From positions 837,501 to 901,500 of the forward strand of contig SMMW01000013.1 in the NCBI GenBank assembly GCA_004794655.1: a stretch of DNA of 64,000 bases, written 5' to 3'. Origin of the DNA: Marisa cornuarietis. Its lineage: Eukaryota; Mollusca; Gastropoda; Architaenioglossa; Ampullariidae. The position numbers and the translations under genes are program-made. Position 1 is the first letter of the stretch; every line of letters starts with the position of its first letter. The notes beneath the pieces are model-generated. The model saw only the letters and a program-made list of their open reading frames with translations. It searched no databases and was not told the origin of the DNA. Positions 1-12,900 of this stretch are shown one piece after another.

Positions 1-3000
1 GACCGATGGCTTTTGATATGGAGATTAACTCGCTCACAGGTTTTGAGCTGTCGTACTCTCGCGAGTTTTGGCGGTCTGAAAGGTTATGATGAAAATAGAG
101 CTAGATGAGTAATCATTGCGGTAGGCTCCTTTTTCAAGCCTTCTTTTCGTGTGATAAATGATTGGAATGCAATCATTATGCGGTAGGTGCTAGACAGAAA
201 AAAATCTGCACACAGTCTGAAAAACTGTATTCCCTAATCGAATGATGCAACCAGCCGACTTTGGGTCCCGTTCTTATTAACTAAAAATGCGCTGAAAATG
301 TTGCGCTAAGGTTTTGTTTGCTTGATTTTTTTTCTGTTTCCTTTCCTTTCCTTTCGTTTTTTTTTAAAGACCGCAAGTGTTCGGAAAGTGCTTGACACTC
401 TGGGACACTTTCGTGAAACCAGCAGCAGCAGACGTGTTCAGTGAGTACAGTCCACGACAGCAGACAATGCTGCACTTTTTTTCTTTTGCTATACATTATT
501 TTAAATGAACTTTTTTTTGCTATACATTTTAAATAAATCACGAAGCAAGAACAACCTCTAAAATCTTCTCCATCCTTTTCAAAGGTTAGATGGAGGAGAC
601 GAAAGCCAATTGCTGCAAACGGCAGTTAGGTATCGAGCACAAGCCAGAACCAGGGAATAGGAACTTGAGCTAGAAGGCGTATAGATACGACAAAAACTCG
701 GAAACCCAAAACACTCTAAACCTACTGCACGAAAATTTACGTGCGATGGAACATAGATGTAGCCAGTAAACTTAATTATATAACAGCCCCACGAGTCCCC
801 TGTCTGACGCCAGAAGCTGCGTGATGAAGACAATACGCGTCTACATCCTCCGATCGAACGAAAAGGCTTAACCCATTTGAAGCTAAGCCAGTCTCTTCGT
901 TCCCGGTAATAGATTGGGTTTTTTATTTAAAAAAATTAAAAGATTCCATCACCAGCATTTTCACAGATAAGGCTGACTGAAAAAAAAATCGGTAACAAAT
1001 CTGTCGACGTGAACCCTGAGTTCGTCTGCCGTGTTAACAAAGCCGAATAACAGTTATCTGTTCAAAATATTCTCAGTCAGATAAATTCTAAAACGAAACA
1101 AATAAAATTTCCCACCGATTACATACAAGAAGTCATCAATCCATGACTGGCTGGTCAAACGTTTTCGGTTGATCTGCTCAAAGAAGATGCCCATCCCTCG
1201 CTATACTATCCCAGCAGTAACACGACGATTTTTATAACCGCTGACAGACACATTTCAATGCCAGCCTGGCACAAACTGGAAGTCTAAGAGGTCATAGGTT
1301 AACAGCGTGCTCGCACACCTAAAATAAAAAAGAGTGCTTATACGGCAACAAACGGTCTATTATATTAATCTCTTAAGTCCGCGCTTTTTTCTGACCCCTT
1401 TTGCGGGTTCGCCTTGCCATCATGGAGAAGACTCTGATGGCCTTTGGCCTTGCCATGAACCTGTTACCAGTCCCATCCGTAGCCCTGACCTTTTTGGTGC
1501 ATTTTTGCTAAACCAGGATGGATGGATGGATGAAGAATGCGGATGTTCTGAAGTAATTTCAAGGACACTCAAAACGTTCTCGACTGGTTGAAAGGTTACA
1601 TTCGACAGAAGCACTGTATGCACATTGCATTTACAGAAACAACCTCAAGAAGAATAAGTGAAATATACTACACAGAGACAACAGTGCATTGCTTCATCAC
1701 ACTAACGGAGTAGAAAAATAGGAAAAGAATGAAAAAGAAAAATTATTTTAATTATCCTAATTGCCCTCCTGGTCGTCCTTCTCACCAATGTTGTCTTCTA
1801 ACAATGAAAGAGTTAACGAGGTTTCTCCAAACAATTTTCTTCTATAGGGCAATAATTCACATTCACCACTTCGTAAAATCTCTCTTCTCGCTGGTCCCTC
1901 GCTCGGAGTCTGTCGGTCTCATAGCTCTATTTGCTGACCTTGAGAGGTAAGATTATTGACAGCGATAGGGTCAAGTCTCGGGCAGTGCTGGCCCTGGTCC
2001 ACTATCACAGTGCGAATCCACCCTTGTTAAAATACGATTAATCAAGGATGCAGACTGATGAGTAGTACATATTAAGGAATACTTTTGTCAAACAGGAAAA
2101 GAAGGAGACACAAGAAGGTAACTGCAGATACACAACTCTGTCTTCGTGGCAGCCTATTTATCTCGGAAACAAAAGCAGTCATGTTCGCACCACGTGGCAG
2201 TAAGTGTGAGGACAGATGGCGCTCATCGCGGATATCAGTTGTCGACTCAGTGTGTGCGGCTGTTTGTGACGAGGTAGCTGTCTGCATGTGAAAAATTGGT
2301 CAGTGAAACCTTCCAGATGTCGCTAAAAGGCCGTTGAGACCAGCACAAAGACAATTGCGAAGAGAAAGAAAGAAATATTAACGACGTGGATTGACAGCGA
2401 GATCGATAAAAAAAAGCTTCTAAAGTCACATTTTGATTGCAAAAGATAGACATTTGCCGAAGAAAAAATTTTAGGAGACAGGTTTTACTAAAGTTTATCA
2501 TCCCGTCGGCCAGAAACATCAACCGCTGATTGATATAATTCATCAGCAGTTGTGGACGAGCATACCCTTCCCCTACCCTCAAAAGGGGAAAAAAAACATG
2601 TTAAGGGAAATGTATGAATATCGGGGTGTGGAGGGTAAAGATTAAAACATGTCTTCAGTAATTGGACTGGAAGGACTGGCGAGGGTTTCTACACTCACGT
2701 GAAATTTTATACAACTACCAAAACAACATCGGTTTGTAATCAGAAGAAGCAGAACATTCAGAACTTAAACGTGTGACATTCTCCATCGTAATTTTCCTCC
2801 TCCTTCTTTAGGTTAGGAGAGGGAGGGTAGGAAACGCTATCAAAACCTCTTTGTTAATCAACGAAAGCCGATACAACCAAATTTATAATATTACGTCACA
2901 CCTGACAAAAGACCACCTCCATTTCATCCGTTATTTGAGAAAATGAAGAATGGGTAAACGATCTCATCGAGCGGAGTTATCTCGCGTCCCTCTGGCAGCA

Positions 3001-5343
3001 GCACGGACTCTCCCCCACCGCCGTATGCCCGCCCAACTCAATGGCATCGCCACGAGATGCATGATGCTTGGAACGTGCGCAGTAATCCTGCGAGGGTGTA
3101 ACAATTTTCTGTATTTGTGTAGGAGTGGAGAGGGAGATGTTTGGTAGGGAAGATGGACTTCCAAAATCTAAAATCGAGGAAATTTATTTCTCCTAGTATA
3201 AAAATTTGGACTCTGCACTACCCACCCATCTTCGAAATGAGAAGTACATAAGCACTGAGAACTACGACAGTGCAAGCTGATATACGGTTTACCAAACGCA
3301 AGGAATCCTTGTAACTAAAAATAGCCATTCAGTGTCGACGTACATCAAATCTTTTGTTAATCGTAAACAGGAAAAGGAAAGCGAAGAACGAAGAACGCAG
3401 AAGATGGTTTGAGACGATGAGAACTGTCGGCTTGAACTGTGTCCACGTATGCAGCATTCCACGCACGCTAGAGTGCAAGCACAGAGTCTGACAGTCATCC
3501 AGGGACCTGTAAGTCTTCTGGAAAATCGAGAACACAGCGTCCATTCATGCACCCAAATTTTTTTCTCTCGCCGAGATAAAGCACATACAAGACGGCGAGC
3601 ACGATAACAAGCGATGCGGGGACGGGGGGGGGAAAAAAACACGCAAATCTCGCAACTGAACTCAGGTCAGCTTCTAACCAATCGCAGCGCAAGGCTGATA
3701 TCACGTGACACGTGGAAGCTGGGTTCTAAATATTTCCAGCGAGACGCAAACAGCGAGCCTTACAATATCTGTGAGTTATTTCGGTGAGAGCCAAACAAGT
3801 TACAAGACTCCACAAGGCTTCCAAATGAAGAACAGCTCAGTCTGGCATGTACAAGCAGCCAAACTCCGTTCCTTCGTGACCTGACTTCCCTTCTCACCTC
3901 CACAACTGCCTTTAATATAACCTGACCTCAGTCGACAGTTACACAATTGGTGAAAACTGAGTCTACAATTAAAACTGTCCGTGTTATTATCAAATCCAGG
4001 AATTTTTCTAGAAACTGCCTTGAATGCTTTCTGATTTACTTTATCTCCTGTCATTAATTGACGGCTGTCTACAACGATTTAAGAATTAGCAGATGGAGTG
4101 CATTTCGCATAATATTTATGTAAGCTGCTTTAGTACTGCTTCAGCGACCTGCGGAGTCTTCTATGTTGCAGACTCTTCACTCGACACGTGAGGTTCAGTG
4201 GTCAGGGAGGTGAACGGATGGGCCAGCACACGACAACTACAACAACAAGAAGTAGAAGATGATGAGAAATGGAGGGAGAGTATTTTGCTGTCGCGTAAAG
4301 GAAACAGAACTCTTCCACAGAGAATGCGGAGGTCGCAAAGGTCTTCCTCCAGACCCTCCCGCTTACCGTCAGCTCGATGTCAGATCGCTGATGTCTGCGG
4401 CTCAGATCGGACCCAGGGGACTGCATGGGTTTGTCGTCCTTCGCTGTAATACCAGCGGGTGCACGAAAGAACAGACAAAGGGAACATATTTCAACTGCAA
4501 GTAGATTGCCGTATGGTCTGCTACTGAAGCGTCGTCGGCGCAAGAAACGAAACAGTCGTAGGGATCTGACAGCCCTGTGAAATAACCCCTCCCTCACTCA
4601 CACACGTGTTTTACTTTTTAAGTAAAGCGCACTAAGCAAGCGGTGAAATGCGCTGTAAATGATAAGATCAAGTTAATTACACCTTTTTCATCCTTATACT
4701 TTAACTTTTAAGGGCTGTATTTTTTAAAAATAAAAAGCAGTTAAAAGTTTTATCTTTCCTTTGAAGGTAAAAGAAAGAACATCGCCCGCAGTTGTCCCCC
4801 ACTCCATCTTCTCATTCGTTGTCACTACATGTCAATACACGTCTCTCCTTTCCTTTTACGAGACAAATTACAAGACGTGCGCCGAGAGAGGGCAGCACTC
4901 CAGCTTCCGCTTCTGTAAGAGACCCGCGCTTTTGTCTTTCACCAGCTTCCTGTTGCGTCAGCACACGCGCACGTGACTGGGTGGTCGTTGCGGGGCGACA
5001 AGCGATTTCCATGTTGCACGTGTTCATGCTTTCCTGAACATTTAATTGTCTTTTATCATCCCTACCGCTTTGCGGTGTTTTTGTCTTAACGATAAGAAGA
5101 AACAGAGAAGAAATACCATCATGCTTTAGGTGCATGTTCTTCCCTGCCTCGATTTTTTTTCGGGCGAGCTTTCATGATTCCGGCAGTTTGTATGAACGAG
5201 GCTATTCAGAAATAGTCTACCATTCCAGTTACTCGGCACTCATTTTCAAAAAGTCATTAAACTTTGGAGGACTCTAAGGCGCGCCAGTTCGATATTTCCT
5301 CCCCTCCACCGCTCCATCCGGCCACCAAACTATCGGAATGTGT
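1..5343. other. No recognisable gene; probable intron of the integrin alpha gene
   Basis: Short open frames occur on both strands, but none shows a known domain or a convincing exon structure. Because integrin exon 2 lies to the right and its exon 3 is missing, this stretch is probably intron 2 or beyond. I looked for the expected next integrin segment (a conserved Cys pair, then HRWKN) and did not find it. Confidence 0.4.
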
Positions 5344-5450
5344 ACCTGAATCTAGAGAAAGTTGAGGAAAGTAAAGCAGCGAGAGGAAGAGGGAATGGGG
5401 GCCACCCTCAATAAAAATTGGGCCAAGAGAAAATTGGGGTCTCTAATACT
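5344..5450 (+). repeat. SINE family B fragment (body only)
   Basis: The core GGGGGCCACCCTCAATAAAA, followed by TTGGGCC and GGGGTCTCTAATAC, aligns with the body of the fuller copies at 7281-7460 and 50589-50845. The tRNA-like head is missing, so it looks 5'-truncated. Confidence 0.5.
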
Positions 5451-6169
5451 GCATTCTCAAAACGTACTAAAAAAAAAAAGTAAGGGAACGACATTTACCT
5501 TTTCCCCACCTTAAATTCTGATGATATAAAACAATCAGGATTAAACAGGACTCCTTGACTGAGTGGTTAATATGCCTGTAGGACAGGAGGGGATATCGCA
5601 CTAAGGAGGGGGATGATGGAAGGGGAAGGAAACCCACGATAGCTAGCATCGTAAACAGCGACCCCATGCACCGAGTGTGTCTCCTGATCCTTATGACTCT
5701 TGATGCATTGGTGACAGGAAAGCATTACCAAGTCTGCTTGCTATGTACAGGCAAGAAACAATGTCTCCGACTTTACTGACTGGACCCAGCGCTACTGCCG
5801 CCATAAGCCTCCACAGAAGGACTGGATGACCGCAGCTTGACATGCGGCGCAAGCAGCAAGGTTCCCCCTTCCATCCACTGTGCACACCTCCATCACCATG
5901 ACGCAGAAATCACAATGGTGGCCAATCCCTTAAGTGGTGGTCAAGCCTGTGCGACAGGAAGAAGCGAGTGCCTGTTGGTGTGAGTGAGAGCCATGCAAGT
6001 CTTGATGTCAAGTGCCCTCGCGACGTGGGGCGGCGCTCTGTGCAACTTGCCAGCGAGTCCTTGGCGACGGCGGAAGAAGTCTTCAGCATGCCTGGCGTGT
6101 CTCTAACGGCAGACCGTTTCTAGCCACGAACGGTGTAGAAGAAGAACCAAGCCGTTGTTCGTTCGTATA

Positions 6170-6410
6170 CCGAGGGCGTGACGACGATCTGTTTGTATTT
6201 CGGGGAACGTCTGTGACGTCTGTGTCTGGACACGATGGGGATCTGTTTGTTTCTAGGGGTTGACTGGGACTGGCTTGCATCTCTGGAAGTAACTGTGGTT
6301 TATATCTCAGGTTTATATCTCTTATATACTAAGGCTTGTTTGTATCTCGGGGTGTGAAGTGGTTTTTATCTCAGGAAGTGATTGTGGTATTTTTTTCATC
6401 TCGAGAATGA
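6170..6410. repeat. Degenerate minisatellite with TTTRTATCTCRGG-like units
   Basis: About seven imperfect units recur every 25-35 bp. Each carries a version of TTTGTATCTCGGGGTGTGA (for example TTTGTATTTCGGGGAACG, TTTGTTTCTAGGGGTTGA and TTTTATCTCAGGAAGTGA). The units have diverged and are visible only by eye. Confidence 0.5.
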
Positions 6411-6510
6411 TTTTCGTCAGAGTAAAGAAAGAAATCGTAACAATAATTTTAGGTACATATTCAATCCACCAAATACAACATCCACAAAATAATGACCACT
6501 GATGCATAGC

Positions 6511-6550
6511 ACACACGCGCGCGCGCGCGCGCACGCACACATACACACAC
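6511..6550. repeat. Alternating CA/CG microsatellite
   Basis: Alternating purine-pyrimidine sequence: ACACAC, then about ten CG steps, then CACGCACACATACACACAC. Such tracts can adopt Z-DNA (established for d(CG)n and d(CA)n). Confidence 0.85.
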
Positions 6551-7280
6551 AGCGTGGTAGAACCAAGACTTACCACTATCACTCCATTTTCCCCCGAGCT
6601 TTTCACTGTTGCGCCAAACCACTGGTTGGACTTCTCTTCAGTTTCTACGAAGACATTCTTGTTCCACCTGAGCCCGTTGCCTGAAAGACAAAGATCAGGG
6701 GAAGAGTTGCACTTCTGTGAGATCTATGAGAGATAATTCCCCCGGTCTTAATGATCCCCCTTCTGGTTCTCCCTCACCATAACGCCATTTTACTAATTTT
6801 TTCCTGAACATTACCTGAGGACTTTTTGTATCAGTTCCTCGTTTCTGCTCCCTGACAATATTGTTGATTGTCGTGTAATTGCTCAGTCGCTATCTTAGTT
6901 TGGGGACGTCAACGTTTGCCGAAGTGGAAAATTGTTTTCGACTACCCCTACGAAGCAGCGCCATCTACTGTCAGACTGCGGGATGTACACGTGGGGTTGA
7001 TCCATCTGCTGCACTCTCTCATGCAAACTTCACTTAAAATTCCGACTAAGTGCTTCCTTGTTGCTATTCACAGCTCCGCCCGAAACGCTTCATTAGATTA
7101 TTCTTACGGGATCTTCTTCCTTGTTGCAAATATCAGTAGCGACCGACGAATGTCACAGTGCACTGATACATTTCTACGGCGTTCTTAACCTATATCTACT
7201 TATCTATCCAGCAAGCATAGCTCCCTTCTTGGAAGTATTTCTATCTTTCTGTCTGCCTGTCAGTCTAGGAGAAGTGAAAA

Positions 7281-7460
7281 GCAAAGTGGTTAGAGCACTG
7301 GCGTCCGGTTCGATACCCGTATGGTGCAGCGAATGTATTCTCAGTTTACCACGGAGGGGTGTGGAAGGAAAGGCAGTGAAGGAGAGGAGAGGGTACCGCC
7401 CTCACATACAATGGCCTCCCTCCCCCGCAAAAAAAGACTGAAAGATTAGGGAACAACCTT
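7281..7460 (+). repeat. tRNA-derived SINE, family B
   Basis: The head has a pol III A-box-like stretch (GTGGTTAGAGCACTGGCG) and a B-box-like stretch (CCGGTTCGATACCC), closer together than in a tRNA. The body matches the copy at 50589-50845 read in reverse, including GGAAGGAAAGGCAGTGAAGG and the following ACCGCCCTCAC. It is not a functional tRNA gene. Confidence 0.75.
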
Positions 7461-8085
7461 GTTTAACCTATCCCTCTATCCACTTACGCCGCAAAAATCT
7501 CGTGTAGTCTTTATGATCTAGTAAGCTGATTAAAAACCAAAACAAAAGAAATGAAAAGAAAAAAAATAAGAAAAGTTTGGGACACGAAGGAAAGGTTTTT
7601 TAGGCTTTAGGCAACCTGAGAAAATTGCTAAACTTGACTTGGTTTAAAAATAAAACATCATAGAAACTTGGTGTGACATTTTGCAATGACCTCTGTGGAA
7701 CCTTATGACTTTTCAAACTTGCTAAACGAAGCTCCCATTGCGAATAAGAAAATAAACAGCAGAATTATCTTAGTTTTGAGCTTGCGTTGCAGATACGAGC
7801 GCCTCACACGAGGGGGGAGGGGGCCGGATCGTTCCCCAAACAAGTATCACCTCATCACTGACGTCCGTTCTGTGCCAATAATATATATATATATATATAC
7901 AAATTATAATGCTCTTAACATTACCCCCAAGGCACTCTACCCCATCATATTTATTGACATGGACAAACAATTCTTTTTAAGAATGAGAGCTATCCTTGCA
8001 GGAAGTAGTTCGGTTTCGAGCGAGCAAACTGGCCTGAAATATACATTCATAAAATAAATAAACTTGAGATTTATAATAGGCTCAC

Positions 8086-8207
8086 CTTTGGAATCGAAAG
8101 GCACTTCTTGGCATGAGTTGAGGCGGTCAGTCCGACATCGAAACACGGTCCCGCCCCGTGTGATGTTGGTCTGCGAAGTCTGGGCTCGAGGGGCACCTAT
8201 TAGCATC
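8086..8207 (-). CDS. Integrin alpha exon 2: MLIGAP blade segment
   Basis: The acceptor CTTGCAG ends at 8208 and the donor GTGAGCC begins at 8085. The exon has 122 nt: one base completing the Trp codon, 40 codons, and one leftover G. It reads MLIGAPRAQTSQTNITRGG, then TVFRCR and a run with two cysteines spaced as in the first blade of alpha-4/alpha-9 chains, where this stretch is VGAP...GAxxxCR. An N-linked glycosylation site (NIT) is present. The reading frame continues past the donor into intron, which explains why a longer open frame is seen around it. Confidence 0.88.
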
Positions 8208-9925
8208 CTGCAAGACAGCGATGGACATCTGAGATCTCGTGACCTTTGCTGTGACCCGCAGAGTCGCTTAAGACATCTTAGGTCTACAAGACTGCGTGGA
8301 TCGAGACACGAATGTGCGTGACCAGCGCTCGAAAAACGGATAATATGATGTTTTCGTTTGCTGATCACCAATAGTACACTCTAAGCCAAAGTGTTCCATT
8401 TCTAAACATTTTTTCTATGACCAAAAAGACACATTGTTTTACATGCCTAAATATCTAGAGTGTTGAAATATGTCTTTATAAGAATAATTGGTATAAAGTT
8501 TAATACATATGTATCGATGTAAACATCTTCAAATAATAAGCATATTTTCTATATCACATTTCTCTATCATAGAGCAAACTTAAAGCGCTGTACACAGACC
8601 TGTACCTTGTGTTGTTATTAGGACATATTTCAACACAATAATACAATCAGACATGGATGTAAATTTTTATAACGGGAAAATGTGCAGGTATGGAACATTT
8701 TCTCTTTAAAGTGTAGAGTTAGTGTAAGTGCACGCTGATGATGATCTGAAGCAAAACAAACATCTACTACTGATCAACGCCAGTCCTCGTCTAGACTAAT
8801 TTACGAGGCTGAATGGTGAGCCAAGGATGAATTTCCCTTCTGTTTTAGTGTTAAGGTCTGTCATATTGGGCAAAGATCGTCGACCGAGTTTGGCAGAATT
8901 GTGTGCGGAGGTCATAGGAAACCAATGGGATTTTTTTTTAAGTGAACGTCCGTGACATTATAACTGTGGTCAACATTCTAAGTCCAGACTTGTTTGCCAG
9001 TACATTAGCCAATACAATAGGACTTTAGGGTCCTTCGGAGATTTGTGGCTTGGGTACTTTGCCCGGTCAAGAACGGCCTTTCGCAAAACTACCAGCTAAG
9101 ATAGATCAAGAACTAAGAACAAAATGAACTCTAGATTGTCATTTTTTGCATCCTTCTAAAGTACTGTCAATTTTCCAGTGAGAACATCGGAATCCTCGGG
9201 ATTTCAAAGTCTGAGACTTAACCATCGGAGAAACGCGATGACTTCCCACTGTCCCACTCACACAGTTACACATTACTGACCTGGGATTTTTATCCCAGTT
9301 TCGGTCTTACCCATTTTGGGTCGCATCATACACACATCAGGGCCCATCGACATTGCTGTCCAAAAAAGGTGCCTTCTCAAATGTACTCTTAAAAATTCCC
9401 ACAAACATGTTTCAAACTTTTTTTTCATAGCTTATGTGTTGCATCCCGCTCAACATTTTGTTTACAATGCACAATTTACTGAATATTTTCCAGCGTTGAC
9501 GACTGCACAAGCTGCTAAATCTTGTATGTCATTAATGTCATACTAATGCTATTTACCATGCACGATTAACCACACAAATAGTTAAGATTATGTCTCAAAG
9601 AGACTGGAAATTAAGGAAATGCCGCTATTGATTATTCTGTGTGCGTAGCACTCAACAATTATTTCACCGTGTGGCGGCTCGACTAAACACAGTTTAGTGT
9701 TGTTTACAAGCGCCGTTCGAGGAACTTTTTTTCTGGCAAACTAGCTCTGTTTCTAGTCATGTTTGTGCCACCGGTTGGCGAGACACCCAGCTCAGCTGTT
9801 TGGCCAGACACGATGTAGATGGACAGATTCATCCATCATCCTCTTCCAGCACATTGCTAATCCGAAGGCTGGTTACAGGTCTCTGCTCACAAGTTTTCTT
9901 TGCAATAGAGATAACAAACAAAGCA

Positions 9926-9972
<47 letters not shown>

Positions 9973-12900
9973 GGCTTGTCCATAAAACACGATCAAAACA
10001 CAGACACACACGCGCGCGAGCGCCACAGATACATCCGAGATAAACGGCCTTCTGATACATTTGCATGAAGAAATTGGATTCTGGCTCTTCTTGCGGCACG
10101 CGAGGGCAAGCCTAGGGAAGCAAAATTCATCGGCAAAGAATGTATAAAAAGATAAATGGTGTCAAACACTGGCTTGGGCGTGATGCCCAAAGCTGGGTAT
10201 GTCCCATCAAAGCCGCATACGAATATATCGATTGTGCACAAACTTCCGGACTCTCCTGCCAATTTCCCCGGAGTGCACCCAGCGGCTTAACTGCTCTTCT
10301 CCAGCGCCCCCTTGCAACTGAGACTGCCTTCAATTTGTCGGGTAGAATGAACACTTTGCTTAGTTATTGCCATTCACCCTATAACAAATAATCGCTCACC
10401 CCTCTCCTTCTCTCGTTCCTTTTCTCTCCTTCGGTGTTTCCTCTGAGCGTAAGCGCAAATGAAAAGTTCGTGAGCGCACGAGTGTGTGTGCGTGTGAGAG
10501 AAACACAGACAGAAAGAGAACTAGAACTCTGAGTGTGTGTGCGTGAGAGAGAGAGAGAGACACAGACAGAAAGAGAACTAGAACTCTTCAATGACATCTG
10601 GCAATTAAACTCTTTAGCAGGTGGGGATCGTTATTTACATGCCTACACACGTATTCAAACGCATCCACACACACACACACGCACAGCTATCTACACCAGT
10701 CCTAAAACTAAATGATTGAAGCCTGTGATAGAAAGAGAGATAAGAGACCTACAGACCGACTCACTGACTGAATTACACTTCAGCGCCAGTGAAACGAAAC
10801 ATGTCGGCATCTTTGAGAAATCAGCCTTGAAATTGACACCCGAATAGTTTCTGACTCACGCAGCACTGTGGAGAGATGATCTTTGTGAAAGATGAAAATT
10901 TACTTAATTTACTTCTTTTTCACGTGGGTTTTAAGTGTTTTTATCAATTGAATGACTTTTTCCTCTTGGTTGTCTTCTTCATTATCTAACGCATTTAGCG
11001 TTTCTTTCTCTAAAGTGAAAAATGTTTCTTCAAGAATTCAATGTGGGCGTCACTATAAGTCTGATCGTTGTAGAAAAGGAAAAACAATGACTTTTGTAAC
11101 TCAATGACACGAAACTGAGACACACTTTTTTTTGTTCGTTTCCAATAGGTTCCGGAAAAGAATTTATGTCCCAGTGATATCACTCCTGCAGACATTCTCT
11201 CTCTCTTTCCTCATCCCCTTTCCCATCCCCCATCCTCCATCCTCCTAGCGTCATTCGTGGAAAAAAAAACTCCATCAGATTTTCGCTGAAGCATTTTATA
11301 TTTCTAGACATCAGCAGCAAAAGGTAACACAACGAAGCAAGAAAAAATTAGATGAATCCTAAAAGCATTGCACAGTTCATAGGCCTTTGCCGGTATGTGG
11401 ACGACAGTCTTGTTCTGTGTCTAGGAAGAGGCAGTGGAAGCGGGAGGATTAGAAGGTGGCTAGCCCAAAACGTTTTGAGAGAAAAAAAATTGTTTTTTAT
11501 TTTTAACCAGAAAGGAATCGTCTTAATGCTGGATCGAGTCTGCCTCACACAAGAAGCAGTGGAGCCAAGATACAGATCTCAGAGACTAGCCTTGAACAAA
11601 CGGAAGTCGTTGTGATTGCTGTTAGGTGTGTGGGGTCTGTGACGTCAGAAAACCTACAGTGGGGGTAGATGTGTGGGGTCTGTGACGTCAGAAAACCTAC
11701 GGTGAGTGTAGGTGTGTGGGTTCTGTGACGTCAGAAAATATACAGTGGGTATAGGTGTGTGGGGATCTGTGACGTCAGAAAACCTACAATGGGTGTAGGA
11801 GTATCGGGGTCTGTAACGTTAGAAAATATACAGTGGGTGTAGGTGTATGTGTGTGTAGGGGGGGGGGTCTGTGACGTCAGATACCCTGGAGTCTGCTTTG
11901 TGTGTCCTCAGACGTGATGTCACGATACTGACTATCGTTCACTAGTGGTAGTAAGATCTATTTCCTATCGCCGACTAGCCTCCTCAGGATCGTATGGAGG
12001 GGATCTTTCAGTAACAGCAATCACAACGACTTCCGTTTGTTCAAAGCCAGTCTTTGAGATTTGTATCTTGGCTCCACTGCTTCTCGTGTGAGGCAGATTC
12101 GATCCAACATTAAGACGATTCCTTTCTGGTTAAAAAAAAGCATTTTTTTTTCTCTCAAAACTTTTGGGCTAGCCACCTCATGATCCTCCCGCTTCCACTG
12201 CCTCTTCCTAGACACAGAACAAGATTGTCGTCCACATACCGGCAGCCTGTGCAATGCATTTAGGATCTATCTAATATTTTTCTTGTTTCACTCTGTTACC
12301 AGATGTCTAGAAATATAAAATGCTTCAGTGAAAATCTGACGCAGTTTTTTTCCCCAAGAATGACAGTAGGAGGAATTCTTTTCCGGAACCTATTGGAAAC
12401 GGACAAAAAAGTGAGACTATGAGTGTCAAAGTAACTTAATACAAAATGGAGAATCCGAACTGGATTTACGCATGATTTTTTTTTTTTTTTACGGCTTGTG
12501 TCGATATTTTAAGTGATGTTGTGATATTGTCGGCAGACAACTTCCTGAAAAGTATTCATAAAGATGTTTTGAATGTGTATGGCTAGTGTCACACATATTC
12601 TCCACTGTGGCGGGTCTAAAACCCTCCCTCCATCACCTCAACCACACACAGGTGGACGCGCGCGCGTGTGACCTAATGAGGGAGTAACTATGCTGTCAAA
12701 ATCTATTCATAGATATTACTCTCCCCTTTCCCTCCCCACGCTGTTCTGTAGCGCCAATCCCTGTGTCCGCGATAGCGTAGAGTGAGGAGGGGTCCAACAG
12801 GAATGTTTCTAGTTCACCGGGTTTCCGCTGACGAATGAGAAGGACGGGTAGGACTTAGACGACACCCGTACCTCCCATACAAATAAAGCAATGCACGCCA

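Noticed and set aside
1080..1200. Possible integrin exon 3 (minus strand, CNRWEIL)
   Set aside because: Only the RW pair resembles the expected HRWKN region. The frame closes soon after, and no flanking Cys pattern or good splice sites were found.
7281..7340. Possible tRNA gene
   Set aside because: A and B boxes are present but too close together, and no cloverleaf can form. The body matches other SINE copies.
9763..10068. His/Thr-repeat frames around 9.93 kb
   Set aside because: They are produced by the (CA)n tract and have no support as genes.
11352..11615. Frame with YVDD, the reverse transcriptase signature
   Set aside because: It is a chance match. No other reverse transcriptase motif flanks it, and the partner arm of the inverted repeat has a frame without YVDD.
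11625..11880. CRISPR-like regularly spaced repeats
   Set aside because: Whole 43-44 bp units are repeated without unique spacers, and the DNA is animal nuclear. It is a minisatellite.
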